A stretch of 64,000 nt of DNA, taken from NCBI GenBank assembly GCA_010093515.1, contig MU001687.1, forward strand, positions 320,070-384,069, in the 5' to 3' direction. The notes beneath the pieces were generated by a model. That model was not told the origin of the DNA. It did not search any database and saw only the letters and a list, made by a program, of their open reading frames with translations. Below are positions 25,801-36,199 of the stretch, piece by piece. The stretch comes from Lineolata rhizophorae (taxonomy: Eukaryota; Ascomycota; Dothideomycetes; Lineolatales; Lineolataceae). A program made the translations under genes and the position numbers. Numbering within the stretch: position 1 is the first letter of the stretch; each line of letters opens with the position of its first letter.

Positions 25801-26866
25801 GTGGGATGAAGACGACGAAGATGACAACGAAGACGTTGTGCGACGGAAGAAGAACAACCTCAAGAAAGTGCAAGAGTTGGCGAAAGAGATTGCCACGAGA
25901 GCCCGGGCAAGACGTTACGTGCGCAACATCAAGCTTCTTCATGAGTGTTTCTCATCGAATCCTACTCAGTCTGAGCCGGTGCGATGCGACGGCTCTGCCT
26001 GCACTGGATTCGGAATATGCAAAAACACGATTGGCGTCCTCAGTCGCTGCGGTCACTTGGCGTGCACATTGTGTCTGGACAAATCAGCTAAGTGCGTTGT
26101 CAACTCGTGCGGCGCACCTTTGGAGCTTAAGGGATGGCTTGACCACTCGCGTTTCCTCGATGATACACTACCAGCTGCGAACGATACAGGCAAGAAGATT
26201 GACGACGCCGTCGAATTGGTCAAGTCGTTCCCTAAGGAAGACCAAGTACTCGTCTTTGCCCCGATGGAAGAGCTCATGCAGAGCCTCCAACAGGCACTCA
26301 CGACTGCAGGCATTCGATCGTACTGCGCGCTCGGCGACCGCGCGGGCAAATACCTCGAAGACTTTAAGGTCAACACGAGCGCCGACCGTCGAAAAGTTTT
26401 GATTCTCAACCTGTCGGACGAGACGGCCGCGGGCCACAACCTGACCAACGCAAACCACATCATCTTCCTCACGCCGCTCCTGGCCGAGACACAGACGGAG
26501 TACCAGAGCCAGATGAAGCAGGCCATTTGCCGCGCGCGTCGTTACGGCCAGACTAAGGTCGTTCATATCTACCGCATGGCCGCGTTACACACCATCGATG
26601 TCGACATACTCGAGCATCGCGAGCGCCGCGATGCGCCTCTTCTGCAGATCGGGGATGCGGACAAAAACATCGGAGCTGCTGTACAAGGTGTGCGAGCGGA
26701 GCGTACAAAGATCGTTTCGTCCGCGGATGGGACGCGCACGATGCTGGTTCCGCGGTCGTGCCTGTCAAAGGCGCACGAATTGGGCGTGGATAAGAATGTG
26801 GATTTCTCGACTCTGCTTACATTCTCGCCCATATTTATAGACGAGTGGGATGATGAGGATTGGTAA
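19890..26866 (+). CDS. DNMT5-type DNA methyltransferase / SNF2 ATPase
   Basis: Nuclear enzyme fusing a cytosine-5 DNA methyltransferase to a RING-containing SNF2 ATPase; the family (Cryptococcus Dnmt5) maintains CG methylation in an ATP-dependent way. Two exons: 19890-20067 and 20316-26866, 2,242 residues. Visible order: low-complexity acidic/basic N-terminus (1-220); methyltransferase motif I MCSGTES (about 250), catalytic Cys in GFVCKDFS (about 362), ENV (about 405), QTRNRG (about 440), LAGNAM (about 658); a Cys-rich finger (about 740-770); a second Cys cluster (about 1080-1110); SNF2 motif I DQPGYGKT (about 1390), box II DEFN, LSGTP (about 1640); an acidic stretch; a C3HC4-like RING (about 1950-1990); helicase C with ICRARRYGQTK. 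No chromodomain is recognisable at the N-terminus, unlike Cryptococcus. All catalytic motifs look intact. The start is the first ATG after the CT tract. Confidence 0.95.
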
Positions 26867-27628
26867 AGGGATGGTTTTAGAAGGGTTTGATTTCTGGGTT
26901 GGGTGCTGCTGAGTGGGAAGTTTCACTGCGTCATGGGATCAAGGGGATGATGGTTGGAAGAGGTCACTGGTTTTGAATGCACTCGATACCCCTGGATGCA
27001 TCAGCAGTTGGGAGACGTTTCTTTGCAATGTACGATTTGGTTTCTTTGGACCTAGGATAGGTCTAAATGTTTTTGTCCTCTTTTTCTTTCTTTTTTTTCT
27101 TTTGCTGTATAGCGGCTGGTTTTACATTGGACCGGCGGTAATCTTCGTACGCCGACCTGGCCTGGCCACCTACTCGGGCCTTGATGATGACGTAGAGTTG
27201 AATGTCTTGAATTGTTTTTGAGCGAGGGCTGTAAATAGATAGAGCGGTTTTTTGCATTGCACCATTAGAACCATGCATAGAAAGGAGGCTAAACTGAGGG
27301 CTCCCATCAGCCGCAATAATAACACAGCAAATGAACTGCAACATCATAAAATGCGGTCGATCGTGCATGACGGCCCTGCTCCAGAGCATCTGCACTCAGA
27401 TGCACCCCGCCATTTGCTCTACTCGGTGGTTCCTGTGTCGGACGTCATCCGCACGGGCCAGGGTGCGCGGAGCTGCCTGTTGCCCCACGTTCCTAGGCGG
27501 CAAACCACCGGTTGGTAAACAGCTTTTTCGTGCGTGCTGTCGGGCGCCTGTTCCTCCCTTCTACCACACGCGCAAGCTTCTCTTCCACCACAAGCCCTTT
27601 TCTTCTCCACACTCATTCCGTCTTCATC
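26867..27628. other. Intergenic between DNMT5 and UBP14 genes
   Basis: DNMT5 3' flank with a T-rich tract (about 27075-27105), then the UBP14 upstream region, ending in a CT-rich leader (about 27540-27625) directly before the ATG. No other gene was seen. Confidence 0.6.
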
Positions 27629-30351
27629 ATGGCTTGCAAGCATATGATCTCACCGGGTAAGTTGCGTAGGCCGTAATTTGGTCTCGTGCGAAGCTAAAAT
27701 GTACGGAAGATATCTCGCCTCCGGGGCCCACACAGTCGGTTTACAGGGAGGACTGTACCCAGTGCTTCGATTCCATAGTTAGTATTACGCCCCTTTGGCG
27801 GGCACCTACCGCGACGGCAGCCGTCATCTTTAACCTCGCCGCAGGATGACCCGACCGGCCTCGACGTCTGCCTGCACTGCTTCAACGGCGGCTGCACCGG
27901 CGAGCGCAACCATGCGGCGCTGCACACGAAGACGGCGGACCACCCGCTCGCCTTGAACATCAAGCGGACGCGCAAGAAGGTCCAGCGCGAGGAGCCGCCG
28001 CAGAAGATGTCGAAGCTGGCCATCGCGGCCGAGACCGAGGCGGACCGGTACGACACGGCGACGAGCGTCAAGTGCTACGAGTGCGGGGTGGAGGGCGTGA
28101 AGGCGGCGCACGCGGGCCCGTCAAGCGCGCTGGCGGCCGCCGTCGACGGCGTGCTCCGCGCCAACACGTTCGCGCGCCAGGAGGAGGTCAAGGCCTGGGA
28201 GCAGGAGCTGACGCCCTGCGAGCATACGCTGTGTCTGGAGCAGGAAGCGGCGCGCGCCATCGACGCGCGCGGCCTCGGCCAGTGCTCCAAGTGCAACCTC
28301 AGGGAGAACCTGTGGCTGTGCCTGACGTGCGGGAACCTGGCCTGCGGGCGCGCGCAGTTCGGCGGCGTGGGCGGCAACTCGCACGCCCTGGGCCACAACG
28401 CTGAGGTCGGGCACCCTGTGGCGGTCAAGCTGGGCTCTCTCACAGCCGACGGCACGGCGGATATCTACTGCTACGCGTGCAACGACGAGCGCACGGACCC
28501 GGAGCTGGTGGCGCACCTGGCGCATTGGGGCATCGATATCGCAGACCGCGTCAAGACGGAGAAGAGCCTCACCGAGATGCAGATCGAGCAGAACTTGCGC
28601 TGGGAGTTTTCCATGACGACACAGGACGGCAAGGAACAGGCGCCCCTGTTTGGGCCCGAGTTTACCGGCCTCAAGAACCTCGGCAACAGCTGCTACCTGG
28701 CCAGCACGCTGCAGTGTCTCTTCGACATGCCCGAATTCAAGACGCGCTACTATCACCCGAACGAAGCTCCTCCCGCCGCCGCAGATCCAGCCAACGACCT
28801 AGAGACGCAGCTCCGCAAGATCGCCGACGGCCTACTCTCGGGCCGCTACTCCAAGCCGGACCCGGACGTGGTTCCGGCCGCGGAGACGGACGTGCCGCAC
28901 CAGAAGGGCCTCGCGCCGGCCATGTTCAAGCACCTAATGGGGCGCGGCCACGCGGAGTTCTCGACGATGCGACAGCAGGACGCGTTCGAGCTGCTGCTGC
29001 ACCTTCTCAAGCTAATAACGCGATCGCAGCACGCGGCCGAGGGTACGGGCGTGGACCCCGTCGCGGCGTTCCGCTTCGCCATGGAGCAGCGGCTGCAGTG
29101 CCTGCAGTGCCGTAAGGTGCGGTACCGGACGGACGAGCAGGACAACATCTCGATCCCGGTGCCGATTCGGCGGATCCCTAAGAAGGCCGGCGGCGAGGGC
29201 AGCGAAGGCGACAAGAAGGACGAGTTCGAGCCCGTGACGCTAAGGGAGTGCCTCGACATCTTCACGGCGCCCGAACCCGTCGAGCTCACGTGCCCCTCCT
29301 GCGGCTCCTCGGCCGGCTTCGAGAAGCGCACCCTCTTCAAGACCGTGCCGGCCGTGCTCGCCGTCAACGCGCGCCGCTTCGAAGTCGTCGGCTGGGTGCC
29401 CACCAAGCAGGACGTGCCCGTCATCGTGGACGACGGGTCCATCTCCTTCGACGCGTATATGTCACCCGGCATGCAGCCGGGTGAGGAGCCGCTGCCGGAC
29501 GACGCCGACGTTGGTGCCTCCGGCGCCGCGTCGTCGGCCAAGTTCGTCCCTAATGATAATGCCCTGCAGATGCTCATGGCCATGGGATTCCCCAGGGTGC
29601 GCTGCGAGAAGGCGCTGCACGCGACGGGCAACGCCGACGCCGAGGCCGCGTCCAACTGGCTGTTCGGCCACATGGACGACCCGGACATCGACACGCCGGT
29701 GGACCTCTCAGGAGGAGGGGGCGGGGCTGCCGGCATCGGTTCAGGAGCAGGCGCCACGGTGGATCCGAAGAAAGTCGAGGCGCTGGCGAACATGGGGTTC
29801 AGCGCACCGCAGGCGCGGCAGGCGCTCAAGGAGACCGGCGGCGACGTGGAGCGGGCGGTGGAATGGGTGTTCAGCCACCCGGACGCGCAGGGGGACTTTG
29901 GCGGCGGCGACGACGACGCCGCGATGCATGTAAGTGGTACTTGGGGTATTACAAGGTAGAACGGGAAGGAGGGAGAGAGCTAATAAGAGTATAGGAGGCG
30001 TCGGGCGAGCCGCCGCAGCCGAAGAAGCTCCCCGGGAGCGACAAGCTGCCGGCGAACTTCCAGCTCCAGTCCATCGTCTGCCACAAGGGCTCCTCTATCC
30101 ATGCTGGGTAAGTCTGCTTTGCATATGGCACACATCACGGTGGCGCCTTTTTTTGTTCCTTATGCAATTGTTCTTTTTAAGTCGCTCATCTAATACGTAA
30201 CGGCAGGCACTACGTCGCCTTCATCCGGAAGCAGGTGCCCAGCGACGCGGCGCCGTCGTGGGTCCTATTCAACGACGAGAAGGTGGCCAAGGCCGTCGAC
30301 GTCGACGAGATGAAGAAGTTTGCCTACGTTTACTTTTTCCGACGGGTGTGA
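27629..30351 (+). CDS. UBP14: Ubiquitin carboxyl-terminal hydrolase Ubp14 (USP5/isopeptidase T)
   Basis: Cysteine protease that disassembles free polyubiquitin chains and so keeps the proteasome clear. Five exons: 27629-27656, 27710-27777, 27845-29929, 29995-30107, 30207-30351, giving 812 residues. The first two small exons were placed from family conservation: the joined sequence reads SVYREDCTQCFDSIDDPTG, as in other Ubp14 proteins; the exon 2 donor is GTTAGT. Order: variant N-terminal zinc-finger region (LDVCLHCFNGGCTGERNH), ZnF-UBP domain (about 178-250, CSKCNLRENLWLCLTCG), catalytic domain with the Cys box GLKNLGNSCYLASTLQC (Cys about 315), two UBA domains (about 603-648 and 673-713) inserted in the catalytic domain, and the His box HAGHYVAFIRK near the C-terminus. 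The architecture is complete, and no missing catalytic residue was noticed. Confidence 0.95.
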
Positions 30352-31329
30352 TGGCGCGGGTAGACGAGTGCAGCCAAAAGTCACCAACGTGCCTTTCTAC
30401 CTTTCCCCCCTTTTTTCCTTTTCTTTTCATTCTGCCTTCCTTTCTAGGCATGCATGGTACTCCACAGGATTAAAAAAGAAATCTCAGGACAAGAATTGGC
30501 GGCGTGAGCATAGGTGGGCGAGCAGTCACGGCACGGTCCGGCGTATCGGCTGGCTCCGCGTTTTCGAGTCACATTTGCACAGGGCGGTGCATCACTTGGC
30601 ATGAGCGCTGGGTAGTGGATTCATTCATTCATTATTGTGCAAGTGCTAGGGTAGACAGGATAGTAGTTCGGGAATGGCACTGAAAAGGGACGAGCAAGAT
30701 GTGAATTACCTGTGCCGCGCCATTCACGTGAAGGCGGGAGGCATGCTGCCGGGAGAGAACCCTCCGGTACTACGTAGGCAGGAGTTGCGCGGTTGCGCAC
30801 TTTTCATGAAGTTTCTGCAGTTGTGGACCCTGGACGGCGCCGATTGGCCCGCACGGAACCCGCCTTACGTCGTCGGATGCTGAAAAGAGGGGCAGCCGAG
30901 TCACGTGCACGGAAGGCCGCTGATTGGCCCGCTCTGCCAGGCTTGCCCGCAGTTGGCATCACCGATCGGGGTTTTGCCACGGGGTTATGTAACAGAGGCC
31001 GAGGCTGGACCCTAAAGCCCCGAGCGACGAAATCGCCCGCGGAGAGTCCGCGCGGCGGGCGAAAGCGAAAGCCTGGGCTCGCACCTCCATCCTCTTCGCA
31101 TAACATCATCCTCCCTCTTGTGTCGGAGTTTCACGCGCCCCGGCAGCCCACCTACTAGTGTCCTGATAAAGGCACGACTCACACACCCGACACCCCTGCA
31201 CCTCGCACCAAGCTTCCTACACTCCAGCAACCCGCACGACAACGCCATCCGTCTATCAAGCTTCAAAACCCTAAATTCCTAATTGCGAAACCGCTCCACC
31301 GTACGGGACAAAGTCGCTCGATATAAATA
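30352..31329. other. Intergenic between UBP14 and ISU1
   Basis: A T/C-rich 3' flank of UBP14 (30400-30445), followed by the ISU1 upstream region with a TTCACGTGAA palindrome (30723-30732), a second CACGTG (30902-30907) and a duplicated GATTGGCCCGC block (separate entry). An A/T-rich TATAAATA abuts the ISU1 ATG, too close to act as a TATA box. Confidence 0.6.
30842..30932. promoter_or_regulatory. Two inverted CCAAT boxes upstream of ISU1
   Basis: GATTGGCCCGC occurs at 30842-30852 and again at 30922-30932, exactly 80 bp apart; each contains ATTGG, a CCAAT box on the minus strand. A CACGTG lies between them. In ascomycetes the CCAAT-binding complex with HapX controls Fe-S and other iron genes, so the pair is a plausible iron-response site, but the HapX half-site was not found at the expected spacing. 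Confidence 0.4.
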
Positions 31330-32362
31330 ATGTTCCGCCGCATCGCATCGACGGTGCCGGCCCGCGCGGCGGGCCTCGTTACGGCGGCGTCGCGCCCGGC
31401 CGTGGTGGCGGCGCCGCTGCGCGCTGCCGCGCCCGTTGCCACCGTGCAGCAGGTCCCGCAGAAGCGGAGCTACCACGAGAAAGATAAGTCAAGCCTCTTT
31501 TTCCTACTTCGGGCGGACTGGAGATGGGAAAGCGATGACGGAAGCGATGATGTGGCAGGGTGGAGGGGGGGCAGAGGAGCAGCATCGGGACGAGGAGCCA
31601 TGATGGATGGCTTCGAGATGCAATGGCGCGATTTTGGATGGTGGTTGAACACGTCAAAATTCGCGACGATGCATCGTCTCTCCCTGCTCCCGTCCTCAGC
31701 CAAGTCACATCCATCCCAAAACCGTCAATCACTGCACCGTCCTCATCCCTCCCCCAAGCATGAACAAAAAGCTAACGGGCCCAGCACTGCTCGACCACTA
31801 CAGCCGGCCGCGCAACGTAGGCTCCATGTCCAAGGCCGACGCCGACGTGGGCACCGGCCTCGTGGGCGCGCCCGCCTGCGGCGACGTCATGAAGCTGCAG
31901 ATCCGCGTCGACCCGGGCAGCAACACCATCGCCGACGTCAAGTTCAAGACGTTCGGCTGCGGGTCCGCCATCGCGAGCAGCTCGTACCTGACGGAGCTGG
32001 TGCGCGGCATGACGCTCGAGGACGCGGCCAAGATCCGCAACACCGAGATCGCCAAGGAGCTGTGCCTGCCGCCCGTCAAGCGTGAGTAAACCGCGTTTCC
32101 CCCTTCTCTCCTGGGTTGTTGGTGGGGCGACGCCTTTCGATGCGCTAACCCAGACACCTGCTGCTGGCAAATAGTGCACTGCTCCATGCTCGCTGAGGAC
32201 GCCATCAAGTCCGCCATCTCGAACTACTACACCAAGAACCCCAAGGCGCGCGCCACCGACCTGGGCGGCACCGACGCCGCCGTCCCAAAGATCGAGGTCG
32301 AGACCGTGACCGAGCAGCCCGCCGCCGCCGGCGCCGCCACCACCTCGTCCGCGACGGCATAG
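31330..32362 (+). CDS. ISU1: Mitochondrial iron-sulfur cluster scaffold Isu1 (IscU)
   Basis: Scaffold on which the Nfs1-Isd11 desulfurase assembles [2Fe-2S] clusters in the mitochondrial matrix; clusters are released by the Hsp70/J-protein pair. Three exons: 31330-31483, 31788-32081, 32175-32362, giving 211 residues. The Arg/Ala-rich N-terminus (1-45) is a matrix-targeting presequence. Cluster ligands C82 (PACGD, with D84), C109 (FGCGSA) and C152 (LHCSM) and the Hsp70-binding LPPVK (145-149) are all present. A 35-residue Ala/Thr/Glu-rich C-terminal tail is longer than in yeast. Intron 1 is remarkable: it begins ATAAGT and ends AC. Only this splice gives the conserved HEKVLDHYSRPRN; using the AG three bases earlier would give EKALLDHY. 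Intron 2 is a normal GT-AG intron. Confidence 0.95.
31484..31787 (+). other. Probable U2-type AT-AC intron in ISU1
   Basis: 304-nt intron. The 5' site reads AAAG|ATAAGT, the ordinary donor consensus with G-to-A at +1. The 3' site reads CCCAGCAC|TGCTC, with a GCTAAC branch-like motif at 31771-31776, about 13 nt before the end. No U12-type ATATCCTT donor or TTCCTTAAC branch is present. Splicing here joins G31483 to TG31788-31789, making the Val codon of the invariant Y-H-x-K-V-x-x-H-Y motif. The intron is longer than most in the window and its retention would shift the frame. Confidence 0.8.
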
Positions 32363-35300
32363 ACGAGGCAACGGATGCGTGACGCGTGGGTCGGAGAAGG
32401 TGGACGAAAAGCGGTCGATGGGAACGAGCGAGCATTAGGTGGTAAGGTCTCATTGACGGGCGAATGGATGGACCGGTGGTTCAGGCTTTCCTAGGATGCG
32501 TGCGTCAGCCGCGTAGTTCGGGCCCTACTTGAGTTCCTGGTAAAGGGATCGTTTCATAGGTGTTAGGGCGCCTCTTTTTTTTTCTTTTAAAAAGAACAGA
32601 ATATCCACAGTTGTACTTGTTCGCTGTGATGATGAAAACGTTTCGAAGCTTTTCTGGTAGGGCTTTTCCTTGTCGTGGTAGGAAATTGGGGTAGCTCTGT
32701 ATGTATAGTATATCATCTCCAAGCAGAATGGACTGGGCGGGGAAAGCAGGAATAACAAAATAAAAGGAAACAATTTCATAAAAAAAAAATAGTTCAAAGT
32801 GTTTCAACCTAGCTGGGAGGTGCAATTTACGTGACAGAAAGTGTACGTGGTATGTAGGTCGAAAATGGGACGCGGAAACGTCCGCAATTCATACCACCTG
32901 GAGCGCCAGATTCCGGACCGCCTGTTTCTCACGCCACCAGGGGAGGGGCGGGCAGCGGGCTCGGTCAGCAGTGGGAAAGGGCTGGCTTGGCGGGGCGCTG
33001 TTGCGTGGATGTAATGGGGGGGGGCCCGCGAGCACCTTGGTGGCAAGCGAGTGTTTTATCAGATTGATAAAAAGTTCTGCTTTGAATGATGGGGAGGTGA
33101 ACGTGTCAATGCCGCAGAGGGAGTTTTGTTTTTCTATTGCTATATGAAGTTGTGCGGAACTCATTTGCGGGATTGCATCTGCTGTGAGGCTGGCGATGGT
33201 TGAGCAACTACGAAGAGTTGATAACTGTAAACCTTTACACATTGCACACTAGGGAAGGGTATGACCTGTCCCTGGGTACTCTTCGCGTGTGTAAGACATT
33301 GGGCTATACCGCCGTCGTGGTATCATGAGATGTCTTTGAAACTTTAGGGAAGAGCCCCAGCGGCATTTTGCTTGGCGCACGCATGCCACAAGATGCTCCA
33401 ACGTTTGAAGTGATGGACTGCAGGTACGTTTGTCGCCTACACCTACAGCCACATGGCGTGCCTCGCATAACTGTTTCGTGCCGTAGTACTGAACCAGCTC
33501 CATGCGCCTTGGTACAACCTCAGGAAGGCGAATTGTCGTAGACCCTTTCCCAACACCATCCCCTCTCTACAACGCGGCAAGAAAAAAGTCCAGATTCTGT
33601 TTTTGCGACGGAGGAACGGGCTTCAACATACCCTCCAGACTCCGGAAGCCCGGCCGAGACGAACGTCCGGAGTCCGTCCCGGGCACGTCCGGGGAACGCG
33701 TCACAGACTCATGATATGCCTACCTATACTCCGCACAGGACGGAGTCACTCTGTCGAAACATAAGATCCCGTAGCGGTGCCGGCGTAGCAGCAAACGCGA
33801 TAATGGCGACCTGCCAACTATCCTCGTGCCTTTCTCGAGCAACTTGACAATTTACCATGCGCGAGTTTCTCGGTGTTGCATCGGCGGCTCGCGTTCGCCG
33901 CAGGAACCCTTTTCAGCTTTCAAGTGTCTTCTCCGTCGCCACAAACAGCTGTACCCGCGGCCACGGGCTCGTAAAGCTCGTATCTGCAGCGATGCGCAGC
34001 ACAAGACGCGAGATCTTCTTCTTTCCATGGAAAGACTTAGGTACATACCTGCATACCCTGCCCAGCTCAACCCTAGCCAAGACATACGAAGATCTCACCT
34101 CCTTCGTGCATCCCGTCCCCGTCCTATCCTATCCTCTCGCGAAAACTTGCTCCCCTTTACTCTACATAGCGCGCTAGCGTCCGAGTGCCCCACAGCCAGA
34201 GGAAAAACGTCTAGACCACGAAACCCGGGCTGCGAAGGGAGTGGGCCGCGAAAGGAGCGCACCGGGGGGGCGAGGAGGGCCAACCAGCCCGTTGCCGTCC
34301 GTCGCACAGAACGTGGCCACGCGGCGCCCGATCCGTGCGCATTCTCCGCCGGCAGTACAGGTAGGTAAAGCCGACTCTGCTGGGGGGCAGTACTCGCTGG
34401 GGAAAGGAGCACACACGTATGACATCTTTTTTTAAAAACTATTTTTTGGCTATTTCTTTGATTGTTTATTTATTCAAATCTGCACCGTCGCGCGTGGACG
34501 GAGGAATGGTGCTGCTATCCTATGGCGTGGTGGTGGCTAGGGAGGTAGGTAGGGCGAGCCAAAAATAGGGAGAGAGCGGGTGGTGGTCCGCGCGTGCGCT
34601 GTTCGCGTGCACTGCCACCCGCCCAATTAGGAGCGCGCCGCCTTCTTGTGGTCGACGCGGACACTGGCTTGGCGGGAAATGCATGGGAAGCCTTACGAGC
34701 AATCAAGAAAAGTAATAGTGCATACGTACGTACGTAGGTAGTAGGCATCGGCGGGCAGACAAGCCCAAAGCGGGAGGGAAACTGAGCAAGGGCATGGACG
34801 AGTGGCTGGTGGAGTCTGGGCCAATTCGCGCCCGCTCCGAAGGGCAGACCGTGCGCAGACGGGACGAAATAGGACCTCTCCGCCGATAGATAGCGCTCTG
34901 TATAACGGGCATTGAACGAGTGGAGGAGAGGCGTTTGGCAGGAATGAAGGCACGGAGGGGAGGAATATGCGTGTGGGAATTCATTTATTTCCTTTGCTCT
35001 GGGCAGGAATGGGAGGGAAACCCGGGGGAGTGAAGAGCGAGTGGCCCTCCCTTGACTCCTCTCTGTTGTTTGAGGCGTGTGCGAAAAAAGATAAGGGCAA
35101 GAGTGACGGCTGACGTGGTGGCCTCAAAACTTGGCGGTTCGGACAGTGGGATCCTGATGGCGATTTGCAGTCCACGGCCAGAATCCAGTCGAAAAAAGGC
35201 GTCGCGGGCCGCGATTCGAGGGTTGTGGCTGGCCCCGGTGGCGCCCGCCGCGGGCGCTGGCTGCGACGCTGGGGCGACGGGAGGCCAAGGGGACCAAGCT

Positions 35301-36199
35301 CACCCAAGCAAGGCGCCTCGATCACGAGCTGGCCGCAGCCGCCGTGCCGTGCGCTCTCGCGCCGCCGCAGGCGGGCAAGAACATCATGGCAGCCCGGCGG
35401 CATTCCTCACAGCCCCGGGTGGCACATGGCCGTCCTCTCCTCGTCGCCCCGCCGTACAAAAGTGCGGGCTGCCCCTGCCGCTGCGCGCGCGTGTCGAGAA
35501 ACAGCTTGCGAAACAGGACGGCCTTGCGCAGCGCACAACCCCAAGACACCGGCCGCGCTGCAGCGACACCCCCGCCCGCAACGATCCGCCAATAAAGCGC
35601 GCGGCGCCCACCCCAAAACGACCTGCCCGAACCAGGGACGGCGGACGGCGGCCGCGCCCACGGGCCTCTCAGGGACCGCAATTTGGCTTACGTACGCCGC
35701 TCCTCGCCGGGGTCCGCCGGCACTGAAACATCGGCGCGCCTCCTAAACCCGTCTCTTGCTGCCTCCATCGCTCTCCCTCGTCGCTCTCTGCAGTTTCGCT
35801 TCCCACCTGCGTCTCTCGCTCTCTCCTCTCCCCCTTCCCCTCGAGTCTCTCGTTTTGACGCCTGACCACTCTCTTCTGCGCCCCCTCTTTCGTTTCACTT
35901 TTGCGCGCCTCTCGAGTCGGCCGATACTCTCAACCTCCTTTCTCGCGAGCCGTCTCCCACAGTCTCTCCCGCTTCGCGCGGGTCTCTCTTTTTCGTCTCC
36001 TTTCTCTCTTCGTTTCTTTGATACGTCGGGCATCTGATACAGGTTGATCCTGATCGGTCCGCGCCCGCTTTAATCGCTATATACCAATTGCTTTAACTGC
36101 CTACGACACCGTCTCGTCCGACCGAGAAGAATCGCTTGAAATACGTCAAAAGGAGGAATTCGCAGCCGTCCATCCCATTCCACACTCGATCCGACCAAA
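32363..36199. other. Long intergenic region between ISU1 and the FLC-like gene
   Basis: 3.8 kb. It contains poly-T/poly-A runs (32570-32590, 32780-32790, 34428-34440), a 9-bp-arm hairpin (GACTCCGGA at 33639-33647 with its complement at 33667-33675), an ACGT tetranucleotide run near 34724-34737 and a CT-rich promoter tract (35755-36010). The GC-rich part (34.2-35.7 kb) has overlapping open frames on both strands with no domain or consistent intron structure, so no gene is called. Confidence 0.5.
35755..36010 (+). promoter_or_regulatory. CT-rich promoter/leader tract of the FLC-like gene
   Basis: About 250 bp of strongly pyrimidine-rich plus-strand sequence ends roughly 190 bp before the FLC-like ATG. 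It is typical of strong, constitutive promoters in filamentous ascomycetes; the transcription start itself cannot be placed. Confidence 0.4.

Noticed and set aside
31783-31784. Canonical AG as acceptor of ISU1 intron 1
   Set aside because: Would give AT-AG borders and EKALLDHY, one residue longer than the conserved motif and without the invariant Val; AC at 31786-31787 fits better.
31330-32085. A single 251-codon open frame running from the ISU1 start through its first intron
   Set aside because: It leaves the conserved ISU1 frame after exon 1 and reads exon 2 in the wrong frame; the conserved scaffold sequence requires splicing.
34200-35750. Overlapping open frames on both strands in the FLC-like upstream region
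   Set aside because: GC-driven chance frames; no domain, no splice logic, biased composition.
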